The notes: a model not told the origin generated them from the sequence alone. A stretch of DNA of 38,191 nt from Candidatus Komeilibacteria bacterium (GCA_018656065.1 JABHZY010000001.1:1-38191), one strand, 5' to 3'. Shown: positions 1 through 11,316, numbered from the stretch's first letter. Translations and numbers: made by a program.

Positions 1-134
1 CCTCTTTTGGTACGATAAACAGAATTTTCGCCACCAAATCCAGCTCCTAGACCAGAGCCTTTTTGTTGCATCAAAACAGTAATCATCAAAAGAATAGAAA
101 CTACAATTTGGATAATATAGATTATATTTTTCAT
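1..134 (-). CDS. secG: Preprotein translocase subunit SecG (partial, 3' end runs off window)
   Basis: Manual reverse-complement translation: MKNIIYIIQIVVSILLMITVLMQQKGSGLGAGFGGENSVYRTKRG; typical SecG TM plus Gly-rich segment. Not in supplied ORF track. Confidence 0.85.
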   Translation of the reverse strand, partial: MKNIIYIIQIVVSILLMITVLMQQKGSGLGAGFGGENSVYRTKR

Positions 135-234
135 TTGTTGTAAGAAGTAATAAATAACTAGTCCATACTAACAAATAGGGGTCTTTTTGTCAAGGTTAGC
201 GCAATATCTATCTTTGACCTTTATTCTCTAATTA

Positions 235-263
235 TTGACATCTCTTTATATGCATGGTACCAT
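235..263 (+). promoter_or_regulatory. Probable sigma70-type promoter of uvrA with palindrome over the -10
   Basis: TTGACA (235-240), 17-nt spacer, TACCAT (258-263); perfect 12-bp palindrome CATGGTACCATG at 253-264. Confidence 0.5.
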
Positions 264-296
264 GGTCTCGATATTGTTTTTAAATTTTTTTATTTT

Positions 297-3146
297 ATGC
301 CTCAATTTATTACAATCAAAGGTGCTAAGGTGCACAATCTAAAAAATGTAGATGTAAAAATTCCACGTGATCAATTCGTGGTAATTACGGGACTTTCTGG
401 ATCAGGGAAGTCTTCTTTAGCATTTGATACTATTTACGCTGAAGGTCAAAGACGTTATGTAGAGTCTCTATCATCTTATGCTCGTCAATTTTTGGATTTA
501 ATGGATAAGCCAGATGTAGAGCAAATTGATGGTTTGTCTCCAGCAATTTCAATTGATCAGAAATCCTCTTCTCGTAATCCACGTTCTACAGTTGGTACAG
601 TGACAGAGATTTATGATTATCTCAGATTGCTATTTGCTAAAATAGGTACTCCGCATTGCCATAAATGTGGCAAGGCCTTAATTAAACAAAGCCAGAAAGA
701 AATTGCTAATAAAGTTTGGCAACTACCAAAAGAATCTGAATTTATAGTTTTGGCGCCAATTGTCAAAAGTAAAAAAGGTGAGCATCGCCAGGCCTTAGAA
801 AGGTTAAAAATTTCAGGATATAAAAAGATAAGAATTGATGGAGAATTTTATAGTCTTAAAGATGCTCTAAAGATTGATTTAGATAAATATAAAAAACATG
901 ATATAGAAGTAGCTATTGATCATTTAAGATGCGATGGTACTAAAAAAACTAAAGATAGATTAATTCAAGTTGTAAATATTGCTTTAGACTTAGGTAATGG
1001 GTTTTTAACAGTGCATTTATCACGAACTAAAGAGAATCTTATTTTCAGCGAGCACTTTACTTGTTTAGAACATCCAAGGGTGGTATTTTCATCCATTGAA
1101 TCTAGAAATTTTTCTTTCAATAGCCCTCATGGTGCATGTGCTAAATGTACAGGTCTTGGTACTAAGTTAACTGTCGATCCAGATTTAGTTATTCCAAATA
1201 AAAAATTAGCCTTAGCCGAAGGAGCTATTCGTCCCTGGTCTAGAACAGCTGCTAATCAAAATTGGTATATAGCTATTATTGAGGCAGTCGCTAAGAAATA
1301 TAAATTTTCTGCCAGAGTCCCAGTTTCTGAATTGAGTGAAAAACAGTTAAATATTATTTTAAATGGTACTGGTGATGAAGCTTATAAACTAGATATTGAT
1401 AAATCAAAGTTCAATAATAACAATATTAATACTTTCGAAGGAGTAATTCCAAATCTATCCAGAAGATATAGAGAAACTGATTCAGATTATATCCGTAGTG
1501 AAATTGAAAGATATATGAGAGTTGAGATTTGTGAAGATTGTAATGGTAAAAGATTAAAACCAGAAGTATTGAATATTAAAGTAGCCAGCAAGAGTATTGC
1601 TGATATTGTATCTCAAAATATTGATGATTTACAAAAAGAATTCAGAACTTTATCTAAGAAATTATCTGAAACTGAAAATATTATTGCTAAACAGATAATT
1701 AAAGAAATTTCTAATCGTTTAGTATTTTTAGAAAACGTTGGACTTAATTATCTTACTTTAGATAGAACCGCTTCTACACTTTCAGGTGGTGAAGCTCAGC
1801 GTATTCGTTTAGCTACCCAGATTGGTTCATCTTTAACGGGGGTACTTTATATTTTAGATGAGCCTTCTATTGGTCTTCATCAAATGGACAATGCTAAGCT
1901 TATTAAAGCTTTGAAAGAGCTTAGAGATTTAGGAAATTCAGTTATAGTGGTAGAGCATGATGAAGAAACAATGCTCGAAGCCGATCATTTGATAGATATT
2001 GGTCCTGGCGCTGGAAAACATGGTGGTGAGATAGTAGCTGCCGGTACTCCACTTAGTATTAAGAAAAATGCTAAGTCTTTGACCGGACAATATATGTCTG
2101 GTAAAAAATCTATCGCTTTACCAAAAAAATATAGAAAAGGAAATGGAAAGCTTTTGTCTATTTTGGGAGCTAAAGCTTTCAATCTAAAAGATGTTGATGT
2201 AGAATTCCCATTAGGTAAATTCATTTCTATTACTGGAGTCTCAGGATCTGGTAAGTCAACCTTGATGACTGAAATTTTAGCCAAGGCTTTGACTAAACAT
2301 TTTTATAGAGCTAAAGATAAGCCAGGCGAACATCGAGAAATTACAGGCTTAGAAAATATTGATAAAGTTATTGACATTGATCAATCTCCGATTGGTCGTA
2401 CGCCAAGATCTAACCCAGCTACTTATACAGGAGCCTTTACTTATATTAGAGATTTATTTGCTGAATTACCTGAAGCTCAGATTAGGGGCTATAAGGCTGG
2501 TAGATTTTCTTTTAATGTTAGAGGTGGGCGTTGCGAAAATTGTCAGGGTGATGGATCAATAAAGATTGAGATGAATTTTTTACCAAACGTATATGTAGAA
2601 TGTAAAGAATGTCATGGTCGAAGGTACAATGATGAAGCTTTGGAAATTCATTATAAAGGTAAGGATATTTCAGAAGTATTACAAATGACAGCCGATGAAG
2701 CTATGAACTTCTTCGATGATATACCAAATATACATAATAAATTAAAAACTTTAGTAGATGTAGGCCTTGGTTATATCAAACTTGGTCAGCCGGCCACTAC
2801 ATTGTCTGGTGGTGAAGCTCAACGTATTAAGCTAGCCACAGAATTATCTCGTCGTTCATCTGGTAAGACTTTATATATTCTGGATGAGCCAACCACAGGT
2901 CTTCATTTCGATGATGTTAAGAGGCTCTTAGAGGTTTTACAGCGCCTAGTAGATAAAGGTAATACAGTATTGATCATCGAACATAATCTAGATGTAATTA
3001 AGAGCTCTGACTGGGTAATAGATCTTGGTCCGGAGGGTGGTGACAAAGGAGGATATGTGGTCGCCGCTGGTACACCAGTTCAAGTAGCTAAAGTTCAAGA
3101 ATCTCATACAGGTAGATATTTAGATAAAATGTTTAAGAAAAAATAA
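297..3146 (+). CDS. uvrA: Excinuclease ABC subunit A
   Basis: Full-length 949 aa; two ABC ATPase halves (GLSGSGKSSLAFDT, GVSGSGKSTLM, two LSGGEAQRI signatures) and zinc-binding CxxC pairs. Confidence 0.98.
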   Translation: MPQFITIKGAKVHNLKNVDVKIPRDQFVVITGLSGSGKSSLAFDTIYAEGQRRYVESLSSYARQFLDLMDKPDVEQIDGLSPAISIDQKSSSRNPRSTVGTVTEIYDYLRLLFAKIGTPHCHKCGKALIKQSQKEIANKVWQLPKESEFIVLAPIVKSKKGEHRQALERLKISGYKKIRIDGEFYSLKDALKIDLDKYKKHDIEVAIDHLRCDGTKKTKDRLIQVVNIALDLGNGFLTVHLSRTKENLIFSEHFTCLEHPRVVFSSIESRNFSFNSPHGACAKCTGLGTKLTVDPDLVIPNKKLALAEGAIRPWSRTAANQNWYIAIIEAVAKKYKFSARVPVSELSEKQLNIILNGTGDEAYKLDIDKSKFNNNNINTFEGVIPNLSRRYRETDSDYIRSEIERYMRVEICEDCNGKRLKPEVLNIKVASKSIADIVSQNIDDLQKEFRTLSKKLSETENIIAKQIIKEISNRLVFLENVGLNYLTLDRTASTLSGGEAQRIRLATQIGSSLTGVLYILDEPSIGLHQMDNAKLIKALKELRDLGNSVIVVEHDEETMLEADHLIDIGPGAGKHGGEIVAAGTPLSIKKNAKSLTGQYMSGKKSIALPKKYRKGNGKLLSILGAKAFNLKDVDVEFPLGKFISITGVSGSGKSTLMTEILAKALTKHFYRAKDKPGEHREITGLENIDKVIDIDQSPIGRTPRSNPATYTGAFTYIRDLFAELPEAQIRGYKAGRFSFNVRGGRCENCQGDGSIKIEMNFLPNVYVECKECHGRRYNDEALEIHYKGKDISEVLQMTADEAMNFFDDIPNIHNKLKTLVDVGLGYIKLGQPATTLSGGEAQRIKLATELSRRSSGKTLYILDEPTTGLHFDDVKRLLEVLQRLVDKGNTVLIIEHNLDVIKSSDWVIDLGPEGGDKGGYVVAAGTPVQVAKVQESHTGRYLDKMFKKK

Positions 3147-3175
3147 AAAAATCCCCTAGCTAGGGGATTTTTTAT
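3147..3175 (+). terminator. Rho-independent terminator after uvrA
   Basis: aaaaATCCCCTAGCTAGGGGATTTTTTatt perfect hairpin with T tract. Confidence 0.9.
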
Positions 3176-3212
3176 TCTTGTAAAAAAGTATGTTTTTAAG
3201 TATTATAAAGCC

Positions 3213-4163
3213 ATGAATGATTTAGAAAGAGCCATAATAAAAACAGTAGCTTTCTTCGATATTTTCTCTTATCCACTGACTGTTAGTGAGATTTTTAAGT
3301 GGCTATATAAACCACAGCAAAAGTATACTTTATCTCAGATTAGAGAGGAATTAAAGACCAGTAGTATTTTAAAAAAAGAGTTGAAAATTAAAGAAGGTTT
3401 TTATCATCTTAAAGATAGAAATCATATACATCTCAAACGCAAACATAATAATAATTTAGCAGAACGCAAATTCCGTCGCTTAGTTTATTTAGCCAAAGTT
3501 TACCGTTTTATTCCTTTTGTTAGAATGGTAGCAGTTTGTAATTCTCTAGGTTATAGTAATGCCAGTGAAAAAAGTGATATAGATTTATTTATTATATCTC
3601 GTCGGGGCACTATTTGGTTAGCTAGATTTTTTTCTACACTGATTGTAAAGCTTTTAGGTATGCGTCCCAAAGAGGATAATAAAAAAGATACATTTTGTTT
3701 AAGTTTTTTTGTTGACGAAAGGTATTTAGATATAGAAAATAGCATGATGAATTCAAATGATATATATTATCCTTACTGGGTTAGTAATTTAATCCCAGTC
3801 TATAATCCAGATAATTTATATGAAAAATTTCTAGAGGCTAATAAGTGGCATAAAAAATATTTGCCAAATACTTACCCAAATCAGTTTTCTAAAGAAATTA
3901 AAGCTAATAATTTTTCTAAATTTTTTGGGATTTTAGCTAATTTTATTTTTAACCCACCGATTATAAAACGGTGGCTGTATAATTGGTATCGTAGTTTTCA
4001 AATTAAAATTATTGATAAAAATCTTAAGGCTTTGATAAATATTGATACTCGGGTTATAGTTAATGAGCGAATGCTAAAATTTTACTCTAATGATAATCGA
4101 GAATTATTTGCTCGTAGATGGAAAGAGAGAGTCCGTAAGATATTAAACAAATATAAACAATAG
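3213..4163 (+). CDS. Nucleotidyltransferase-superfamily (pol beta-like) domain protein
   Basis: Motif NSLGYSNASEKSDIDLFIISRRGTIW resembles the GS..(x)nDxD motif; winged-helix-like N-terminus. Confidence 0.6.
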   Translation: MNDLERAIIKTVAFFDIFSYPLTVSEIFKWLYKPQQKYTLSQIREELKTSSILKKELKIKEGFYHLKDRNHIHLKRKHNNNLAERKFRRLVYLAKVYRFIPFVRMVAVCNSLGYSNASEKSDIDLFIISRRGTIWLARFFSTLIVKLLGMRPKEDNKKDTFCLSFFVDERYLDIENSMMNSNDIYYPYWVSNLIPVYNPDNLYEKFLEANKWHKKYLPNTYPNQFSKEIKANNFSKFFGILANFIFNPPIIKRWLYNWYRSFQIKIIDKNLKALINIDTRVIVNERMLKFYSNDNRELFARRWKERVRKILNKYKQ

Positions 4164-4180
4164 AATATTAATTTAATATT

Positions 4181-5497
4181 ATGTTTAAAAAATGTAAACA
4201 AAAAATAAGCTATGAACAGATTTTTCAATTCCTTCTAGGCTTATTTGTATTACTTATACCTTGGCAGACTAGATGGCTTTTTTATGATTGGCCATTAGGC
4301 ATAGAACTTTGGCAGTATGGACGTCTTAGTCTCTATGCTAGCGCTATAGTTTTACTTTTAGCTGGAATATTTTTTGCCCTCTCTCATAAAAAAGAACTTT
4401 ATTTTTCTCGCTCCAAGTTTTTTTATGTTTTATTTGCTTATTCAATTATTGTTAGTTTCACTTCACCAGCACCCTTAGTTTCATTCTATTATTTGTTTCT
4501 CATCTATAGCGCAGCTTTATTTGCTTATCTAGTGAAATTTATTCCTAAAATTTTTGTTTATCGAGCCTTTTTATTTTCAGGTTTGATTCAAGGTCTTTTA
4601 GCAGTCTATCAATTATTTAATCAAAAAGTAGTTGCTAATAAATGGCTGGGCATAGCAGAACATTTACCATCTACCTTAGGAACTGCTGTAGTAGAAATTG
4701 GGGATCAAAGATTTCTTCGTGCTTATGGGGCATTACCTCATCCGAATATTTTAGGAGGCTTTTTATTTGTAGTTATATTTTTTGGAATTTATCTTTGGAT
4801 TGATGTTTATAAAAAGAGTGAAGCAAATATTTTTAATAAATTTTTTAAAAAACCAAATTTTTGGAATTTAATTTTTATAGTAATAGCAATTATCACCAGT
4901 ACCTACGGTCTTCTAGCTAGCTTTTCTCGCAGTGCTTTATTAGCCCTACTACTTAGTTTATTTTCCTTAGCTCTTATTAGTATTTTTAAAAGAAATTGGC
5001 TAACTGTTAGTATTATAGGAAAATATTTATTAATATTTTTTGTAATCTTTTGGACTTTTAATTCTTGGTTTTCAGGTGCTTGGTCAGCTAGAGTAGATAT
5101 GAATGGGCGACTTGAGCAAAAATCAATTAATGAAAGAGTTAGTACTTTAGATCAATTAGGTTGGGATAATTATCAGACAGCTTTCTTTGGCCAAGGACTA
5201 GGTATGAATACCTTAGTTACGCTTAAAAAATATCCAGATCAACCGGTCTATAATGTGCAGCCAATTCATGACATATTTATATTATTATTTGCAGAGATTG
5301 GTTTAATTGGAGCATTTTTCGCTTTTAGTGTAGTTAGGAAAGTTGTTAAATCAGCTAATAAAATTGATGTCATGTCTACCAGTTTGATTATGGGTTTGGT
5401 GATTATTGGTTTATTTGACCATTATCTTTGGACTTCTTGGACAGGCTGGACTTTAATTGCTGTAGGTTTAGTCAATATGTATAAACATCATAAATAA
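4181..5497 (+). CDS. O-antigen ligase / Wzy-like polytopic membrane protein
   Basis: Multiple hydrophobic segments; large loop with GxxHPNILGG and Wzy_C-like region ending in further TM helices. Confidence 0.7.
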   Translation: MFKKCKQKISYEQIFQFLLGLFVLLIPWQTRWLFYDWPLGIELWQYGRLSLYASAIVLLLAGIFFALSHKKELYFSRSKFFYVLFAYSIIVSFTSPAPLVSFYYLFLIYSAALFAYLVKFIPKIFVYRAFLFSGLIQGLLAVYQLFNQKVVANKWLGIAEHLPSTLGTAVVEIGDQRFLRAYGALPHPNILGGFLFVVIFFGIYLWIDVYKKSEANIFNKFFKKPNFWNLIFIVIAIITSTYGLLASFSRSALLALLLSLFSLALISIFKRNWLTVSIIGKYLLIFFVIFWTFNSWFSGAWSARVDMNGRLEQKSINERVSTLDQLGWDNYQTAFFGQGLGMNTLVTLKKYPDQPVYNVQPIHDIFILLFAEIGLIGAFFAFSVVRKVVKSANKIDVMSTSLIMGLVIIGLFDHYLWTSWTGWTLIAVGLVNMYKHHK

Positions 5498-5524
5498 ATA
5501 TTTTTTCGATATAGACTTTGCTTT

Positions 5525-6307
5525 ATGAGTAATAGGAGGGCTTTTACCCTGATAGAATTAATATTAGTAATAGCTATTATTACTTTAATAGCTTCGGTTG
5601 TTTTTGTTGCTGTAAATCCAAGTAAAAGAATAGGTCAGGCTAATAACACTTCAAGGTGGCAAGATTTAAAAGCTCTCGCTGAAGCCTTAGAGCTATACGT
5701 AGCTGATGCTGGGCAGCTGCCTACTAATTCTACCATTGGTTTGGGAGATAAGATGGTTTTATGTAATTCAAGAACTACTTTAAGTTGTGATGGTCAAGAC
5801 AGGGGGTGCATATTAGCAGAAGATAGTAATTTTTGGGGAAAATATATTGGTGATATTCCAGTTGATCCTCTCAAAAATGGTGTTACCGATACAGGATATT
5901 ATATTACTAGATCTGAAGGTGGAATGTTGTCTTTAGGAGCTTGCGATTCATATTCTGATGATGAAATATTAGTATATTCAAATACACCTTTACCAGACTT
6001 TAGTATATCTTGTGCTGGTTGGTACTATGCTGGTTATTGTTGGTATATGGGGGCATTTGATGATAGTTGTGATGTTACTTGTGCTTCACACGGGAGTTGT
6101 TTAGCAGAAGATTGGAATGATGATACTAGTTGTACTATTGGATATCATTTTGTGCCTGGCGCTTCAAGTTGTAAGGGGGTTCTTAGCTCTTCTGAAATGC
6201 CTGGTTATGATAGCGGTGGAACTTTAAATTATCGCGCAGATAGCACTAGTCAAGATTGTGGGAACCGAGATTCAATTATTCGTAGGTTTTGTGCTTGTGA
6301 AAACTAA
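5525..6307 (+). CDS. Type IV pilin-like / pseudopilin protein with Cys-rich C-terminal domain
   Basis: N-terminal class III signal RRAFTLIELILVIAIITLIASVVFVAVNPSKRIGQANNTSRWQDLKALAEALELY; many Cys in C-terminal half. Confidence 0.85.
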   Translation: MSNRRAFTLIELILVIAIITLIASVVFVAVNPSKRIGQANNTSRWQDLKALAEALELYVADAGQLPTNSTIGLGDKMVLCNSRTTLSCDGQDRGCILAEDSNFWGKYIGDIPVDPLKNGVTDTGYYITRSEGGMLSLGACDSYSDDEILVYSNTPLPDFSISCAGWYYAGYCWYMGAFDDSCDVTCASHGSCLAEDWNDDTSCTIGYHFVPGASSCKGVLSSSEMPGYDSGGTLNYRADSTSQDCGNRDSIIRRFCACEN

Positions 6308-6313
6308 ATATTA

Positions 6314-6342
6314 TTGACATAAAAACTAAAATTTTGTAAGAT
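6314..6342 (+). promoter_or_regulatory. Sigma70-type promoter of groESL
   Basis: TTGACA (6314-6319), 17-nt spacer, TAAGAT (6337-6342), directly preceding CIRCE. Confidence 0.85.
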
Positions 6343-6343
6343 G

Positions 6344-6370
6344 TTAGCACTCAAAAGTAATGAGTGCTAA
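6344..6370 (+). promoter_or_regulatory. CIRCE operator (HrcA binding site)
   Basis: TTAGCACTC-N9-GAGTGCTAA, exact match to the CIRCE consensus arms, upstream of groES. Confidence 0.97.
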
Positions 6371-6389
6371 TATTATTTATAATAAAAAT

Positions 6390-6665
6390 ATGAATTTAAA
6401 ACCACTTGGAGATAGAGTAATAGTTCAAGCTCTACCAAAAGAAGAAACTACCAAGGCAGGTATTATTTTGCCAGAGACAGTCAATAAAGAATCTAGACAA
6501 GAAGGCAAGATTGTAGCTGTTGGCAGTGGAGAAAAAGTATCAAAATTAGAACTTAGTACTGGACAAAAAGTTGTATTTTCAGAATATGGCGGTTCAGAAA
6601 TAAAAATAGAAGGTGAAGAATATAAAATATTAAATCATGATGACTTACTCGCTATAGTAGAGTAA
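6390..6665 (+). CDS. groES: Co-chaperonin GroES
   Basis: MNLKPLGDRVIVQALPKEETTKAGIILPET...; supplied ORF start at 6360 lies inside CIRCE, so ATG at 6390 is the likely start. Confidence 0.95.
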   Translation: MNLKPLGDRVIVQALPKEETTKAGIILPETVNKESRQEGKIVAVGSGEKVSKLELSTGQKVVFSEYGGSEIKIEGEEYKILNHDDLLAIVE

Positions 6666-6681
6666 TTTTTTAATATCCTTA

Positions 6682-6752
6682 TTGTCATCTCGAGCGCAGT
6701 CGAGAGATCTAGCTAGATTTCTCCACTCACTTTGTTCGGTCGAAATGACAAA
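6682..6752 (+). repeat. REP-like imperfect palindrome (copy A)
   Basis: TTGTCATCTCGAGCGCAGTCGAGAGATCTAG...CTAGATTTCTCCACTCACTTTGTTCGGTCGAAATGACAA; arms fold on each other; related copies at 25912 and 37536. Confidence 0.85.
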
Positions 6753-6773
6753 ATAAATAATAAATTTAAATAA

Positions 6774-8447
<1,674 letters not shown>

Positions 8448-8458
8448 TTTATAATATT

Positions 8459-8487
8459 AAACCCCCTTTATTGGGGGGTTTTTGTTT
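8459..8487 (+). terminator. Rho-independent terminator after groEL
   Basis: AACCCCCTTTATTGGGGGGTTTTTGTTTT hairpin with T tract. Confidence 0.85.
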
Positions 8488-8537
8488 TGTCTTAAAAATG
8501 CTATTATATTCATATAGTAAATAATTAATAAAAATCT

Positions 8538-10679
8538 ATGAAAATTAGACAAAACTTAACTAAAGTACTGTTTTTGAGCATATTCATGCTGACAATGGTA
8601 TTTGCTTCTAATAATGCAGGAGCAACTCCAGAACCGGAGTTAATTTCTTCCCAACTAAATTATGAAGTAGGCACCCTGCTTAAGGCAAAAAATGGAAGCG
8701 GGGCTGTTTATCAAATAGGTAGTGATGGTAAAAAATATGTGTACCCAGACAAAGGAACTTTTGATACTTGGCATGATGATTTTTCTAAAGTAAAAGAAGT
8801 AAATTTAAGTGATTTAGATGAATACAATGATGGCGGAACTGTAACATTTCAACCAGCCACAAATTTTGTTACTCATCCTAATACAGCTAAAGTTTATTTG
8901 ATTGGTGAAAATGGCGAAGCAGTTCATATTCCAAATGAAGCTACAGCCCGTAAATTTTATGGCAACGAATGGTATAAAATGGTTAGAGATATCGATCCAG
9001 GTATTTTCGCTATTTCTTATAAAGTAAGTAAAAAAACTTTAACCGAAGAAACTATACCGAATGGTTCTTTGGTCCAAGAAGATTCTGGTGATTATTATTT
9101 AATAGAAAATTTTACAAAAAGAAAAGTAAGCCCATCAGCTTTTGGGGTAAATGGTTTACATAGAAAAAATATTTTGAGAGTTAAAAAACTTCTTAGTCTT
9201 TATAACTCAGGTGATGATGTAGATGTAGAGGAAGAGGATATATCAATTTTTGATCCAGGAACTGATGATAATAAAGTATTGATTTGTCATAAGCCAACTG
9301 TAGCTAATGCTGGAGATGGTAGAACTATGAGAGTTTCTACTAGAGCTTTAGCAGCTCATTTAGCTCACGGGGATACTAGAGGAGCTTGTCCTAGCGACGA
9401 TGATGGTGACGACAATGATTTACCTTCTTGTGATAATCCAACAATAACTTCTGGGACACCTCTTAGAACAAAATATTGGCAAGATTTAGGTTTAGATATT
9501 TCGGCTCATCCAGAAATTTATCAATATAAAATACAATGGTTTTCTGGTTATTGGTCACCATGGTTTACACCAGGATTAGATGACGTTGATTGGAAATTAA
9601 GTGATAGACGTGTTTGGTCATACTTTGAAGATCATAACTATCGTATTAAAAAATGTAATGCTGATGATGAATTGTTGCCAGATATTACAGTGAGTAATAT
9701 TTCTGTAGTGCCAGCTAGTCCGATGATCAATGAGTCTACCACCATAACAGCTCATATAAAAAATAGTGGCAATGTGACTTTAACAGATGCTACTGGAGTT
9801 TTAAATGGTTTTAGAGATTTTGAAGATTTTGAGCACACTTCTTTACCAAATACTATTCCAGTTATAACAGAAAACGATCCATTTGAACCAGGAGACACTG
9901 TTTATATTACTTGGACAGCCCATTTTTCTTCAGCTGGAGAGAAAATGTTGTACAAGAAAGTTGATAATGCTAATGAATTAGCAGAATCTGATGAAACTAA
10001 CAATACTTATACAGAATATGTTACAGTTTTAGAAGAAACCTCTACACCATTACCAGTTTGTGATCATAATGGTGATAGTCTTAGAGATTTAGCTGATCTT
10101 GCTATATTTGCTGGTTGTGTTGAAACTTTTGACGCCAACGGCGATGGAATGCATAATTTAGAAGATATAGCGCTCTATGGAGCTAATAATCAAGACGATG
10201 CTTGGTGTGCAAGTGATTTTGTATGTACTCCGCCGGTATTACAAACTAATAGTCTAGGAACTAACGTTTTGGCAATTTGTGATCATAATTTTGATGGAGT
10301 TAGAAATTTAAGTGATATTGCTATATTTGCTAGTTGTGTAGATACTTTTGATGCTAATGGCGATTATATTCATAATTTAGCTGATTTAGCGCTCTATGCA
10401 AGCTACAACCAAGATGATGTTTGGTGTGAATCAAATTTTGTATGTGTACCAGAAGAATTGGAAGTAGAGACAAATAGCGTGACTCCAGATACTCTACCAA
10501 TTTGTGATCATAACGGTGATGGCCTTAGAAATTTATCTGATTTAGCTATTTTTGCTAGTTGTATGGATACTTTTGATGCTAATGGCGATGGCCTTCATAG
10601 TTTAAGTGACTTAGCGTTATATGCTAGTTATAATCAATCTGATGATTGGTGTGAAGTAGATTTTGTATGTACTCCTTAA
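8538..10679 (+). CDS. Secreted mosaic surface protein: N-terminal beta-repeats, ICH...AHLAHGD domain, CARDB-like domain, three dockerin-like repeats
   Basis: Signal peptide; VLICHKP...VSTRALAAHLAHGDTRGAC; CARDB-like ITVSNISVVPASPMINESTTITAHIKNSGN...ANELAESDETNN; three copies of CDHNGD..R(D/N)L(A/S)D(L/I)AIFA.C..TFDANGD..H.L.D(L/I)ALY.. Confidence 0.8.
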   Translation: MKIRQNLTKVLFLSIFMLTMVFASNNAGATPEPELISSQLNYEVGTLLKAKNGSGAVYQIGSDGKKYVYPDKGTFDTWHDDFSKVKEVNLSDLDEYNDGGTVTFQPATNFVTHPNTAKVYLIGENGEAVHIPNEATARKFYGNEWYKMVRDIDPGIFAISYKVSKKTLTEETIPNGSLVQEDSGDYYLIENFTKRKVSPSAFGVNGLHRKNILRVKKLLSLYNSGDDVDVEEEDISIFDPGTDDNKVLICHKPTVANAGDGRTMRVSTRALAAHLAHGDTRGACPSDDDGDDNDLPSCDNPTITSGTPLRTKYWQDLGLDISAHPEIYQYKIQWFSGYWSPWFTPGLDDVDWKLSDRRVWSYFEDHNYRIKKCNADDELLPDITVSNISVVPASPMINESTTITAHIKNSGNVTLTDATGVLNGFRDFEDFEHTSLPNTIPVITENDPFEPGDTVYITWTAHFSSAGEKMLYKKVDNANELAESDETNNTYTEYVTVLEETSTPLPVCDHNGDSLRDLADLAIFAGCVETFDANGDGMHNLEDIALYGANNQDDAWCASDFVCTPPVLQTNSLGTNVLAICDHNFDGVRNLSDIAIFASCVDTFDANGDYIHNLADLALYASYNQDDVWCESNFVCVPEELEVETNSVTPDTLPICDHNGDGLRNLSDLAIFASCMDTFDANGDGLHSLSDLALYASYNQSDDWCEVDFVCTP

Positions 10680-10698
10680 ATAGATATAGATATTGTGA

Positions 10699-10729
10699 AA
10701 CACCCCGGAAAATTCCGGGGTGTTTTTAA
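10699..10729 (+). terminator. Rho-independent terminator
   Basis: ACACCCCGGAAAATTCCGGGGTGTTTTTAAA. Confidence 0.95.
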
Positions 10730-10771
10730 ATACTTGGAATTTTGGTATAATACAAGCATTAATATAAGCTT

Positions 10772-11308
10772 ATGATTTTTAAAAGATCCAAACACAAAAA
10801 AGATCCAAACACAGGTTTAGAGTTTGAAGAATCTACTGAAATATGGGTAGCCGATTTTGGTCACCATAGCGTTGGCGTCGAAGAAGAATTACGTCGGCAA
10901 GTAGCTAAACTTAAACCGAAGGTTCAGGCTAGTTTTTCGTGGACTATAGTATCTATTGTTTTATTAGTATTCATTGTTATTACTGAATTATTTCTTAGGG
11001 AAATAGGCTTAAAAATGTATTGGTCTGAGCAAGTAATCTTTTGGGCTACTTGGGCTTGGCGTTTAATACTTATGATAGTTTGGTTACTACTAGCTCGCCT
11101 TAAATGGTTACTGGCTACTGATAGAATGTTTATTACTACTATTACTTCTTTTGTTTCGGCAGTCATTATTTTAGGAGTTATAAAAATAATTTATGTTAAA
11201 TCAGCTTGGGCTTGGTTAAATTTTTTAGTAGAACCTATTTGGGTTGTATTAATGATAAGTTTTCTAGGAATATTGTTGATTAAATTTACAAAGAATAAAA
11301 ACCAATAA
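10772..11308 (+). CDS. Membrane protein of unknown function
   Basis: 178 aa, four or so hydrophobic segments, charged N-terminal domain. Confidence 0.65.
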   Translation: MIFKRSKHKKDPNTGLEFEESTEIWVADFGHHSVGVEEELRRQVAKLKPKVQASFSWTIVSIVLLVFIVITELFLREIGLKMYWSEQVIFWATWAWRLILMIVWLLLARLKWLLATDRMFITTITSFVSAVIILGVIKIIYVKSAWAWLNFLVEPIWVVLMISFLGILLIKFTKNKNQ

Positions 11309-11316
11309 ACACATTC

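Noticed and set aside
1985-2284. Antisense 99-aa ORF in uvrA
   Set aside because: Lies wholly opposite a certain coding gene and has no recognisable domain or SD.
6360-6389. Upstream start of groES as given in the ORF track
   Set aside because: Would translate the CIRCE operator; ATG at 6390 gives the canonical GroES N-terminus.
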